From Dastarcus helophoroides (taxonomy: Eukaryota > Arthropoda > Insecta > Coleoptera > Bothrideridae), in assembly GCA_028583605.1 (NCBI GenBank), contig CM053329.1, positions 13,426,001-13,490,000 on the forward strand: a stretch of DNA of 64,000 bases, written 5' to 3'. Below, in pieces: positions 42,201 through 52,680 of the stretch. Made by a program: the position numbers and the translations under genes. Each line of letters opens with the position of its first letter. The stretch's first letter is position 1. The notes beneath the pieces are model-generated. The model was not told the origin of the DNA and ran no database searches. It saw only the letters and a list, made by a program, of their open reading frames with translations.

Positions 42201-43485
42201 ACAGGTCATTCAATAAGTACGTAGGATAAGTATAAAAAAAAAACAAAATTTTGACAAAACTCGATTTGATTATTCAACATAGATGCCTTCGAGGACCATA
42301 CAACGAGTATAGCGATTTTCCAACTTTTCGATACCACTTTTGTAGTACGATTTTTCTTTCTCGTCAAAATAGGCTTCAGTTTCAGCGATTACTTCATCAT
42401 TGGACTTAAATTTCTTTCCAACAAGCATTCTCTTGAGATCTGAAAACAGAAAAAAGTCGCTGGGGGCTAAATCTGGAGAATTCGGTAGGTGGGTAAACAA
42501 TTCGAAGCCCAATTCATTCAATTTTGCCATCGTTTTCATCGATTTGTGACACGGTGCATTGTCTTGGTGAAACAATACTTTTTTCTTTTGCAAATGTGGC
42601 CGTTTCTTTGCGATTTCAGCCTTCAATCCATCCAAAAGGGCACAGTAATAGTCGCTGTTGATGGAGGTTCCTTTTTGGAGATAGTTGATGAATATTATTC
42701 CGTTGGCATCCCAAAATACAGAAGCCATCACCTTACCGGCCGACTGTTGGGTCTTTGCTCGCTTTGGATTCGGTTCGTCGACTGCTGTCCACGCAGCTGA
42801 CGTCTTTTGGATTCTGGTGTGTTATAGTGAAGCCGTGTCTCATCCATTGTCACATATCGATGATAGAATTCCATTGTATTGCGGTTTAACAGCGCCAAAC
42901 ACTCCTCTGAAGCTCGATTCGTTGTCGTTTTTGGTCGACTGTGAGCTTAGACGACACCCACTTTGCACAGAGCTTTCGCATACACAAATGTTCATGTAAA
43001 ATGGTAAAACCACTACCATCTGATATCTTTGCAATGTCAGCTAGCTCCTGCATCTTCAATTTGCGATCGTTCATAACCAATTTGTGGTTTTTTTGATGTT
43101 TTCTGGAATAACAGCCTCATTTGGGTGTCCGCTGCGCTCTGCATCATTTGTGCTGGTACGACCACCTTTAAATTCAGCAATCCACTTCCCTACCATTTGT
43201 CTCGATGGAGCAGATTTCGGATAATGTTTATCAAGCCATTGTTTGGTTTCTACTGTTTTTTTTTTCATCAAAAATCAATGCTTTATCAAAACTCGAAATT
43301 CACTTTTTCCATTTTTTTTTCAATAATAAAAGTTGCTTCACACAAAATGCTATAACTCACGAATCAATAGTCAGATTGCGGTCAAATTTATACATGTATC
43401 GTTTGAAGTTTAGTACTAAATAAAAATCATATGGAAAAAATTCTAGTAACGCCATCTATGTGTCATCCTGTGGACTTTTGAATGT
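42201..43485 (-). mobile_element. mariner element with decayed transposase
   Basis: This is a Tc1/mariner insertion of about 1285 bp flanked by TA. The ends are related inverted repeats (CATTCAATAAGTACGTAGGA on the left; the complement of the right end has CATTCAAAAGTCCACAGGAT). Minus-strand pieces give the helix-turn-helix N terminus (KQWLDKHYPKSAPSRQMVGK), a middle part with LHEHLCMRKLCAKWV, and a C-terminal part with catalytic motifs HQDNAPCH and SPDLAPSDFFLF of the D,D34D triad. Frameshifts and stops separate these pieces, including one just after the start, so no active enzyme is encoded. It sits beside the Fem-1-like gene, antisense to nothing recognised, and is probably in its 5' intron. 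Confidence 0.9.
42270..43330 (-). pseudogene. mariner transposase pseudogene
   Basis: The longest intact piece is 42270-42731 (MMASVFWDANGIIFINYLQK to RCMVLEGIYVE), which keeps the second and third catalytic aspartates in HQDNAP and SPDLAPSDFF. The first piece, 43071-43271, holds the DNA-binding helices. The middle pieces lie in other frames at 42840-43080. At least three frame changes would be needed to read through. Confidence 0.85.
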
Positions 43486-43487
43486 TA

Positions 43488-45361
43488 ATTGGAGGTGACT
43501 CATTTGTTATCTTTGTTCCGCAGTAGACTGAAGAACCAGTTCCTATAGTTAACATTGTAACAGAAAACTAGAAACCCAATTATTAGGTTTTTTATCATAG
43601 GAAGCAGACTTGATTGAACTTGATTACGCGTAAAATATTATATAATGTTTACAATTTAAGCAGTCAACTTTAAAATTCCTTCAGTTGGGCGTTTCAGCGT
43701 CGACTTCTAGAGAAATTGTACGCCTCATTATTAATTATTTTCTTTGGCGTTGAGCCAAAACACGAATGTAAGAGGAACGAGATTTCGTATACGAAATTTA
43801 TTGCACCTTCCACAAATAACACATTCCACTCACCTTAGCTAATGCATTCCAGCTGAATAAATAATTACATTTTAATACCGGGCGGTTTATAGAGCGATGT
43901 AGAAGTCAGTAAAAATTATTTCTTTTTGGTTGTTTTAATCAATACGAAGAACTTCAAAATTGGTAACAGCTTTATTTACGTTTTACGAACGACTGGACCG
44001 GTTCTCGTCACTAAATTTTTTAACTTAGTTGAATATAATGATTAGTTCATTAAAAAACAATTTGGTTATTTGTTACACTGTTATTTATCGACGATGGAAC
44101 AGATTCTAATAACAGGTGATAATGGGATGTGTAGAAATTGTTAAAAACGATTGCTCAGTAGGCAACTCCACCCGAAAAATTCCACCATTAGTGAATGCAG
44201 TTTTACTTTATGATTTGTGAACGATGCGTTAACGACAGGAATTTTTACTTTGAACAGTTTCAATGCTTGAATGAAACTGAAATAAATAGTTGTTATTCAG
44301 CGATGATTAAAAAACAAAACTTCCATCACTTCCTATCTAATAGGATAATACCAAAACTCGTTTTATTTAAATGCTGTGTAATTTAATGCAAAAACTCCCA
44401 AATATCGTGACTTTGAATTCAGCTTGCATTATAATTATTTAATTTGATTTTTATAACCGTATTAAAATAAATTAAGTATTAGGAAAACGTGGGTATTGAA
44501 AAATTTATTGCATTTGGGAAACACGTGGTGATTATATAATTATTATGAATTATAACATGACGAACCCGGAGACTTTTAAAACTTGACGAACATTTTAATT
44601 ACAGTGTTGAGTTCTAAGTAAATGAAGATTTACTTTTAGTGGTATTAACAATTACGTCTTATCTCAATATGCATGGTCATGTACACCATCAGATAATAAC
44701 TTTGAATATAATTGTAGACTTTTAATTTTCTAACAATCGCATATACAGATTGATGCTAAAAAAATATTTATAATTTATTGCGTATTCCAACGTTCCAAGT
44801 ATCATTTTTTTTAAATTTATCAACATGTTCAGACACTCGGTATAATGTTTTTGAACTTATGAAAATTATGCAAGATAGCTTCGTATATATTCTACTCACG
44901 TACCAAATATGAAATTAATATCTCGTTTCTGGAACAAGATACAGAGAATTTCGTGGGATCTTGCATCTGTCAAATCTTTTATAAAAATCCAATTATCTCA
45001 ATAACTATGAATTTTAAGAATGTTTGTTATCCAAAGTGGCCCTAAAATATCAAATAAGATCCAAAAATGCAGAGGGTGTCTATTAAAATAGCGAAGTTGG
45101 TGTCAGCTTCCGGTATAACCGAAAATACTACAACTTTAGTTGTTTTGGCCTCGTTGAATTTGCTAAGTTATTAAATTTTCAAATTTTTTAGACGGGTCAG
45201 ATATCGATCGCGGCGATTCCCGTTGAGACACACTGTATAGAAGAGCTAAAAGAGAAATATTTGAATTTTCAAGTTTACGTTTGAAATCTAGAGAGAATGA
45301 TCGAATACTTCGAGATCAAGTTTGAAAATTAAAAAAAAGAAAAACATCGCCAAATAATGCA
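43488..45361. other. Unique-looking AT-rich region, no gene recognised
   Basis: There are no long frames, tandem repeats or TE motifs. A minus-strand stretch at about 43830-43848 has an acceptor-like TTTATTCAG, 19 bases, and donor GTGAGT, but with no coding match. The missing 5' end of the Fem-1-like gene could be here, but I could not find it. Confidence 0.5.
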
Positions 45362-45645
45362 AGAATGCAACCTAGACTACAAATTCATGCAGCCCTCCAG
45401 GCGTGTATAGTGAATCATAGGTAGCTGAACTACCAACAGTTGAAACACTGCCACCTAGCGAAGCGGTTGCTCTTTGGGAGAATTCCCAGAAGACAAGGAT
45501 TCTATAATGCACAGACCAATAGGTTTGAACATTTATTAGATTCGAAGTTTGGAAACGAGATCTAACAAGATCGAAACCGGTATTTGATTTCCAAACTTCG
45601 AATCTAATCAATGTTCAAACCTATTGGTCTGTGCATTATAGAATC
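45362..45645 (+). mobile_element. Palindromic repeat family 2, long copy
   Basis: This copy is collinear with 33559-33855: AGAATGCAACCTAGACTACA, CCACCTAGCGAAGCGGTTGC, GATTCTATAATGCACAGACC. A palindrome with GAACATTTATTAGATTCGAA arms follows, then GGTCTGTGCATTATAGAATC as complement of the left arm's outer part. Confidence 0.85.
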
Positions 45646-45711
45646 GCCAAATAATGTCAAACTTCCGAGTTCAGTAAAAAATTAAGAAAAAGGTGAAACC
45701 AAAAAGTAACA

Positions 45712-45935
45712 ATTGAAATACAAAACTTGTCGCCTGAAACTAAGAAAGATTAAAAAACACAACAAAGGTTGCTCTAATGCGTTTCGACAGCCAAGGTATC
45801 ATCTTCAGAGAGATACTGATCTCTCTGAAGATGATAGAGCAAGCTTTGTTGTGTTTTCTAATCTTTCTTGGTTTTACGGGACAAGATTTGTATTTCAATT
45901 TTTGAAGATAACCAAGGACCAGTCCGTTCAACCAA
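45712..45935 (+). mobile_element. Foldback family 1 copy
   Basis: The left arm (ATTGAAATACAAAACTTGTC to ATCATCTTCAGAGAGATACT) is followed by a shortened right arm. It ends AACCAAGGACCAGTCCGTTC. It lies 66 bases from a family 2 copy. Confidence 0.85.
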
Positions 45936-47209
45936 AAGGATGGAAAAGTTGATTGAAAAATTCGGTAATTAGGGATTTTCGTTTAAACTAGCATAACGTT
46001 GTAAATAATTTAAAGACTTTTAGCAATTTCTATTCAAATATGTGGAGAAATTACTTGATAATCTTTGTTTTCTATTATATTTCGTGTTTTTATTCGAAAT
46101 TTAGAGAAAATTGTTGTAGACAAATATTCTAAAAAAATTAACCGCAAACGATGAAGAGTTGTTTATTTTGCCATATTAGTATTCATCGAAAATAATTTTG
46201 GTCTGAATACGTTATAATGATGTGGTATTTATACCAATAAAACATAACCACAACAATCATTGATCAATTATAATATTATAAAAAAAATGTAAAGCACGAA
46301 CAATAAATTCAAATAAACATTTTATATTTCAATCTAAATGCAGTTTTTAAATAGGATTTGCGGTTTGGAAATACATCGTTTACTATTTTTAATAAATTAA
46401 TTCCACATGTGTCGAATTATCTATCATCTTTAATCCCATCAGTGTCAGCCAAACAATCATTCAAATTAATAGTGATAGTCGATTTTTGTATGATTTTATA
46501 CAGTGTGATCCACCAGAAAGTTTGAAACGTTTTAGATGAAAATGTTGAAATATATTGACACAGGTCAATAGACGGCGCTGTGATCAATGTTCGGTATTCA
46601 AACATAACCTTAAAGTTGCTTAAGTTCTGCCATTATATTTTTTTTGGTGGAACGGACTGGTCCACGGTTTTGATTTCTCCTCTAAATTCCGGGATCCAAG
46701 TTAAAATTTCTACTTTAATGTCAAAATTTCGAAAAAATATTCGAAATTTGGAATTTCAAGTCGAAATTTCTAGAAAAATTTGAAATTTCAATTCTTAAAT
46801 CGAAATTTAATGATTAAAGTCGAAATGTTACAAAGACGTAGAAAGAACATCGATTTAAAAAAATGCTATTTTTACAAATTTCGAGTTGTAGTAGTTTATT
46901 TTAAATGTATAAAATACATATTAATTACAAATGATTCATAAAAGAATGGTAACAATAATAATATTAATAATAAATACATACATATTATGACAAAATGACA
47001 ATAAATTAATCTAACATATTAAAAAAAAAATACACATATATAAAATTCCGAAGCTATTTTCTAGGGATAATTTTTCGTAAAAGACTCTTAAATTGACAGA
47101 GGGAATTAGAATTTTTTATTGCAACAGATAACTTGTTGAATTCACATAAACCATCAAAAAATAGTGGTCTTTTGGTATTTTGCTTTTTAACTGTGTTTAT
47201 ATAAAAATT
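45936..47209. other. AT-rich region with no gene recognised
   Basis: This is unique-looking sequence to about 46640, a short A-rich AAATTTCGA stretch at 46690-46860, then AT-rich DNA with ATAATAATATTAATAATAAA. It has no coding content. Confidence 0.5.
46645..46672 (-). mobile_element. Foldback family 1, outer end only
   Basis: TGGTGGAACGGACTGGTCCA is the complement of the family's right terminus. Nothing else of the element is present. Confidence 0.6.
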
Positions 47210-48465
47210 TGTTGCTTCTCAAATTTCGACTTCTTTCCCAAATTTCGACTTTTTTCTGAAATTCCGACTTTTTTCTCAAAATTTGGACCTTTTTCTAGAA
47301 ATTTCAACTTTTATCTGGCATTTTCGACCTTAATTTCGACTGTTTTTCTCAAATTTCGATTTTAAACTCGAAATTTCGACTTTTTTCCCGAAATTTCGAC
47401 TTTTTTCTCAAATTTCGACTTTTTTCTCAAATTGCGACTTTTTTCTCAAAATGTTGACTTTTTCCTGAAAATTTCAACTTTTATCTGGAAATTTCGACCT
47501 TAATTTCGACTTTTTTTCTCAAATTTCGATATAAAACTCGAAATTTCGACTTTTTTCCCGAAATTTCGACTTTTTTCTCAAATTTCGACTTTTTTCTCAA
47601 ATTTCGACTTTTTTCTCAAATTCTGACTTTTTTCTCAAAATTTCGACTTTTTTCTAGACTTTTATCTGGAATTTTGGACCTTAATTTCGACTTTTTTTCT
47701 CAAATTTCGATTTTAAACTCGAAATTTCGATTTTAAACTCGAAATTTCGACTTTTTTTCCCGAAATTTCGGTTTTTTTTCTCAAATTCCGACTTTTTTCT
47801 GGAAGGTACAATTTTTATCTGAAAATTTCGACCTTAACTTAAGTGTTTTTTCTCAAATTTCGATTTTAAACTCGAAATTTCGACTTTTTTCTCATATTTC
47901 GACCTTTATCTCAAATTCCGACTTTTTTCTCAAAATTTCGATTTTTTTCTGGAAATTTCGACCTTAATTTTGACCTTTTTCTCCCTAATTTCGATTTTAA
48001 ACTCGAAATTTCGGCTTTTTTCTTCGAAATTTCGACTTTTTTCTCAAATTTCGACTTGTTTCTCAAATTCCGACCTTTTCTCTCAAAATTTCGACTTTTT
48101 TCTGGAAATTTCAACTTTTATCTGCAATTTTCGATCTTAATTTCGACTTTTTTTCTCAAATTTCGATTGTAAACTCGAAATTTCGACTTTTTTTTAAATT
48201 TCGACTTTTTTCTCAAATTATCGCCTTCTTTCTCAAATTCCGACTTTTTTCTCAAAATTTCGACTTTTTTCTGAAACTTTCGACCTTAATTTCGACTTCG
48301 TTTCTCAAATTTCGATTTTAAACTCGAAATTTTTCTGGAAATTTCAACTTTTATCTGAAAATTTCGAGTTTTTCTCAAATTTCAACTTTGTTCTCGAAAT
48401 TTCGACGTTTTTCTCAAATTTCGACTTTTTTCTCGAAATTTCGTTTTTTTTCTGTAATATATCAA
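47210..48465 (+). repeat. Clean tandem array of AAATTTCGACTTTTTTCTC units
   Basis: This is the best-preserved array of the family. Units of about 19-20 bases (TCAAATTTCGACTTTTTTC) repeat many times. A higher-order repeat of roughly 170-270 bases is visible, recurring with CAACTTTTATCTGGAA and CGATTTTAAACTCGAAATTT. It is a candidate for the consensus of the whole window's repeat. Confidence 0.9.
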
Positions 48466-48479
48466 AAAGAAAAGTTGTA

Positions 48480-50960
48480 AAAATAAACTGGAAGCTTAAA
48501 AAAATTGTTGGACTTGAAAAAAGTCGAAGATTTCCAGAGAAGAAAAAAGTCAAACTTTAAGAAAAATTTCAAGGAAAAAGTCAAAATTTTAAGAAACGCT
48601 CGAAATTTGGACAAAAAATTTGCAATTTTCCAGAGAAATTTAAATTTTGAGAAGATATTTAGAATTTCGAGAACAAGATGACGAAGAAGAAGAAGATGAC
48701 GATGAAGAATAAGACGAAGAATAAGCAGACGAAGAAGACGAAAAAGAAGACGGAAGAAGGAGACGAAGAAGAAGACGAAGACAAAGAAGAAGAAGAAGCC
48801 GAAGAAGAAGCTGAAGAAGAAGAATAAAAAGAAGAAGACGAAGAAGAAGACGAAGAAAAAGACGAAGACAAAGAAGAAGGAGAAGCCGAAGAAGCTGAAG
48901 AAGAAGACGAAGAAGACAAAGAAGAAGAAGACAAAGAAGAAGAAGCCGAAGAAGTAGAAGACTTAAAAAATTGGAATTGTTTACTTTTGAAAACATTTGT
49001 TGACACAATTTTCCAGAGAAATTTAAATTTTGGAAAGAAATTTAGAATTTCGAGAACAAGACGATTTATAAAAATCCAAATTTTCTGATAAATTCGAATT
49101 TTGAGAAAATTGGTAAAATAATAGGAAGAAAAGAGAATGTCGATAAACCTTCAAGTTTCAAGAATAGTATTGAGTTTTAAAAAAAGGTCAAGATTTGTCT
49201 GAGAAGGTTTTGAGAAAAAAATCAAATTTTGAGATTTAAAAATAGATCAATTTCATTCGAAATGAAAGTTGAAATTTCCAGAAAAGCTTAATTTTGAAAA
49301 GAAGAGATTTTGAAAAAATGAATTCGTCAAAAGCTTTTTTAAAAAAAACAACATTTCAGAAAAAGATTTCGAATTTGGACAATAGATTGAAATTCGCAGA
49401 ACAAATTTAAAAACCTGAAATGTTTAGACAAATTTAAATTTTGTGAAAAATTATAAAATTTCGGAAAGAGAAATTGTAAAAAATTTAAAGCTTACAAAAA
49501 ATTGTCGAATTTTTCAGAAGGCTAAGTTTTTCAGAGAAGAAGAAAATAAAAAAAATGCAATTTTCCAGAGAAAGTTAAATTTTGAGAATAAATTGAAATT
49601 TCGAGAACAAGGCGAATTAAAAAAAAACGCCAAATTTTCAGAGAATATTTTGAAAATATTGGTAAAATAATTTCGAAACAAAAGAAAATGTCGATGAAAC
49701 TTTCAGTTTCGAAAAACATTTTGAATTTTACAAGAAGGTCAAAATTTCCCAGAGAAAGATAAATTTTAAGAAAAAAATCAAATTTTGAGATTTGAAAATA
49801 GATGAATTTAGTTCGAAAAAAAGTTGAAATTTTCAGAAAAGAACGAGTTTTGGAAAGAAGAGAATCCGAAAAAAATGAATTTGCCAAAAGTTCTCAAAAA
49901 AGCTAAAATTAAAAAAAAACGTCGAATTTCGACAATAGATTGAAACCCAGAACAAATTTTTAGATAAATTTAAATTTTGTGTAAAATTGATAAATTTTGA
50001 AAAAAAAAAATTGTAAAACATTGAAACCTTAGAAAAAAACGTCGAACTTTTAAAAAACTGAATTTTTTTAGGGACGAAGACAATAAAAAATTTGCCTTTT
50101 TTCAGAGAAAGTTAAATTTTGAGAGTAAATTTAAAATTTTGAGAATTAAAATGAATTAAAAAAACCTCCAAATGTTCAAATAAATTAGAATTTTGATAGA
50201 ATTGGTAAAATAATTTCGAAAGAAAAGAGAATATTGATGCAACTTCCAGTTTCGAGAAAAATGTTGAACTTTAAAGAAAGGTCAAATTTTAAGAAAAAAA
50301 ATCAAATTTTGCGACCAAGTCAAACATTTTGAAAATTGACGAATTTCGTCGAAATAATCGCAGCTTGCAGAAACAATAAAATGTCGAATTTCGAAAGTCG
50401 AAATTTCGAAAAAAACCGACTTTTGCAAAACAGGTTCAAATTTGTGGAAAATAAATAAAAGTTTAATTGTTTAGTAAAAGTCAATATTTGGGCAAAACGG
50501 CTAAATTTGTAAAAAGGACGAATTTTAAAAAGAATGTAGCAAGTTCTAGAAAAAAGCCGTAATTTAGAATAAAGTCGAAAAAGTGTAACTTTGGGAAAAA
50601 AAGTGAAATTTGAGAATAGATCCAAATTTCGAAAGAAGAAAACTTTTTGAAAAAAAAAATGGTCAAAATCTTCAAAAACTATTTTTACTTAACATCTCCA
50701 ATTTCTCCAAATTTTTACTTTTTTTATTGAAAAATCGACAACAGATGAATTTTTAAGAAATAAGTCGAATCTTCCAGTAAATCGAATTGGAAAAACATAA
50801 ACATTTTCAGAAATTGTCGAGTTTTGAGAAGAAAGGAAGATTTGGGGTAAACGTGTAATTTTAGGAACAAAGTAGAGATTAAAAAAGAAGATTAAGAGAA
50901 GAGTTAAAAAAGTCGAACTGCGAAAAAACAGGCAAATTTTGAAGTAAAGGTCTAAATTTT
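48480..50960. repeat. A-rich array, reverse orientation to the block before it
   Basis: After 48470 the plus strand becomes GTCGAAGATTT and AAATTTTGAGAAAA-like. Long sub-repeats are visible (49020-49460 against 49560-50000 share TTCGAGAACAAG, AAAAATGTTGAATTTT-like and CAGAACAAATTT). It has no gene. Confidence 0.75.
48660..48965 (+). repeat. (GAA/GAC)n purine microsatellite
   Basis: About 300 bases of GAAGAAGAC, GAAGAAGAA and GAAGCCGAAGAA triplets. The purine strand reads as Glu/Asp or Lys/Arg, and the pyrimidine strand as Ser or Leu runs. These are not treated as genes. Confidence 0.92.
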
Positions 50961-51012
50961 GAGAAATAAAAGGTCTTTTGTTTTTTTTTTCGTTTACTGC
51001 ATGTGTCAGAGG

Positions 51013-51014
<2 letters not shown>

Positions 51015-51078
<64 letters not shown>

Positions 51079-51174
51079 CTTTCTCCCCCCTCTCTCTCCT
51101 ATCTCTCCTCTCTCTCTCCTATCTCTCCTCTCTCTCTCTCTCCTCTCTCTTTTATCTCTTCTCTCTCTTCTCCT

Positions 51175-51222
<48 letters not shown>

Positions 51223-51228
51223 CTCTCT

Positions 51229-51271
<43 letters not shown>

Positions 51272-51627
51272 TCTTTCTCTCTCTCTCTCTTCTTTCTCTC
51301 TCTCTCTTCTCTCTCTCTCTCTCTCTCTCTCTATCGCTCTTTCTCCTCTCTCTATCGCTCTCTCTCCTCTCTCTATCGCCCTCTCTCTCTCCTCTCTATC
51401 GCTCTCTCTTCTCTCTCTATCGCTCTCTCTCCTCTCTCTATCGCTCTCTCTCCTCTCTCTATCGCTCTCTCTCCTCTCTCTATCGCTCTCTCTCTCCTCT
51501 CTATCGCTCTCCTCTCTCTTCCCTCTCTCTCTCTTTCTCTCTCTTCATCTTTTTCTTTCTCTCTCTCTTTTCTCCTCTCTCTCTCTCTCTCTCTCTTTAC
51601 TCTTCTCTTTCTCTCTCGCTCTCTTTG
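51015..51627 (+). repeat. (CT)n microsatellite with an embedded 21-base minisatellite
   Basis: This is more than 600 bases of pyrimidine-only CT repeat on the plus strand, interrupted between 51332 and 51510 by nine TATCG-containing units (TATCGCTCTCTCTCCTCTCTC) at 20-23 base spacing. All three forward frames are open (Ser/Leu-rich), which is a by-product of the repeat. Confidence 0.95.
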
Positions 51628-51719
51628 AAATTCAGGAAACCAATTTTTTTATTGCGGCTGGCTTTTCGATTTAAAAATTTGTCGACCCCTGAACTAAACA
51701 AAAAAGTAAAAGTTTGAAA

Positions 51720-52680
51720 GATTTCTCGTAGACAAAGTTTTCTATTTAATTTAAAAATTTAAGAAAAAGGTAAAATATAAGTTTAATCCCAGAATTTCAA
51801 AAAAAAAATCAAAATTTTGAGACTTGACATTACGAATTTCGACTTAAAATTAGAAGAAGAAAGTTCAGTTAAGTTTCAAATAAAAAAATAAGAAATAAAA
51901 AAGTAAATATTAACTTTTGAAAACGAAGATTAAAATATTGCGGTTCAAAACAAAATTTTGATAATAATTGAAATGCAAATCTTGTCCCCTGAAACCAAGA
52001 AAGATTTAAAAACACAACAAAGTTTGCTCTAACGCGTTTCGACAGCCAAGCTTATCATCTAAAGAGAGATGATAGCTTGGCTGTCGAAACGCGTTAGAGC
52101 AACATTTGTTGTTTTTTAATCTTTCTTGGTTTCAGATTGGATTGGATTCACAAGATTTGTATTTCGATTTTTGAAGATAACCAAGGACCAGTCCATTGCA
52201 CCAAAATTTCGATAAAAACCAAAAATATAAATATTGAAATTAACAGAAATCTGTTAAAATCGTGTTTTCGCCATTTAAAGTCGAAATTTTGAGGAAAGTT
52301 TAAATTTTATATAAGAAATTTTTGAGCATCAATTCTACCTTTTCAGATACAATAAAAATTTAAAAAAATCAAGATCTCTTAAAGCCATAATTTTGATAAA
52401 GCTGAAATTTCGAAAAAACTCCGAATTTATTTTAAAAAATCAAGTTTAGACTTTTACGGGAAAAGCGCAGCATAAATAAGGTAGATGTGAAATAAATTAA
52501 AAATTCGGTCATTAATTTCGAGAAACAAGTCGAAATTACGCGTCAATGTGGAATTTTAAAAAAACTAGAAATTTATAGAAAGAAACTTTCGAATTTTAGA
52601 TTTGGTTATCGAAATTTAAATAAAAATAAAAAATGAAAACAAGCGAGGAAATTATGGGAAAAAGTTCAAATTAACAAAAA
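51720..52680. repeat. Degenerate A-rich repeat around a foldback copy
   Basis: AAATTTCGA-like A-rich sequence flanks the element at 51967-52204. No gene is seen. Confidence 0.6.
51967..52204 (+). mobile_element. Foldback family 1 copy
   Basis: The left arm (GAAACCAAGAAAGATTTAAA, CTCTAACGCGTTTCGACAGC) and right arm (GATAGCTTGGCTGTCGAAAC) form a hairpin. The right arm has an ATTGGATTGGATTCAC replacement where other copies have GGGG. It ends AACCAAGGACCAGTCCATTG. Confidence 0.85.

Noticed and set aside
43830..43848. Minus-strand 19-base exon-like segment with acceptor TTTATTCAG and donor GTGAGT
   Set aside because: It encodes nothing resembling the missing FEM1 N terminus and contains ATGCATTAG. 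It could be a noncoding exon, but there is no support.
48640..49008. Minus-strand Ser-rich and Leu-rich frames
   Set aside because: They come from the complement of the GAA/GAC microsatellite, and overlapping frames are equally open.
50959..51717. Three overlapping forward frames of 216-252 residues, Ser/Leu-rich
   Set aside because: They are translations of the CT microsatellite in all three frames. Nothing protein-like remains outside the repeat.
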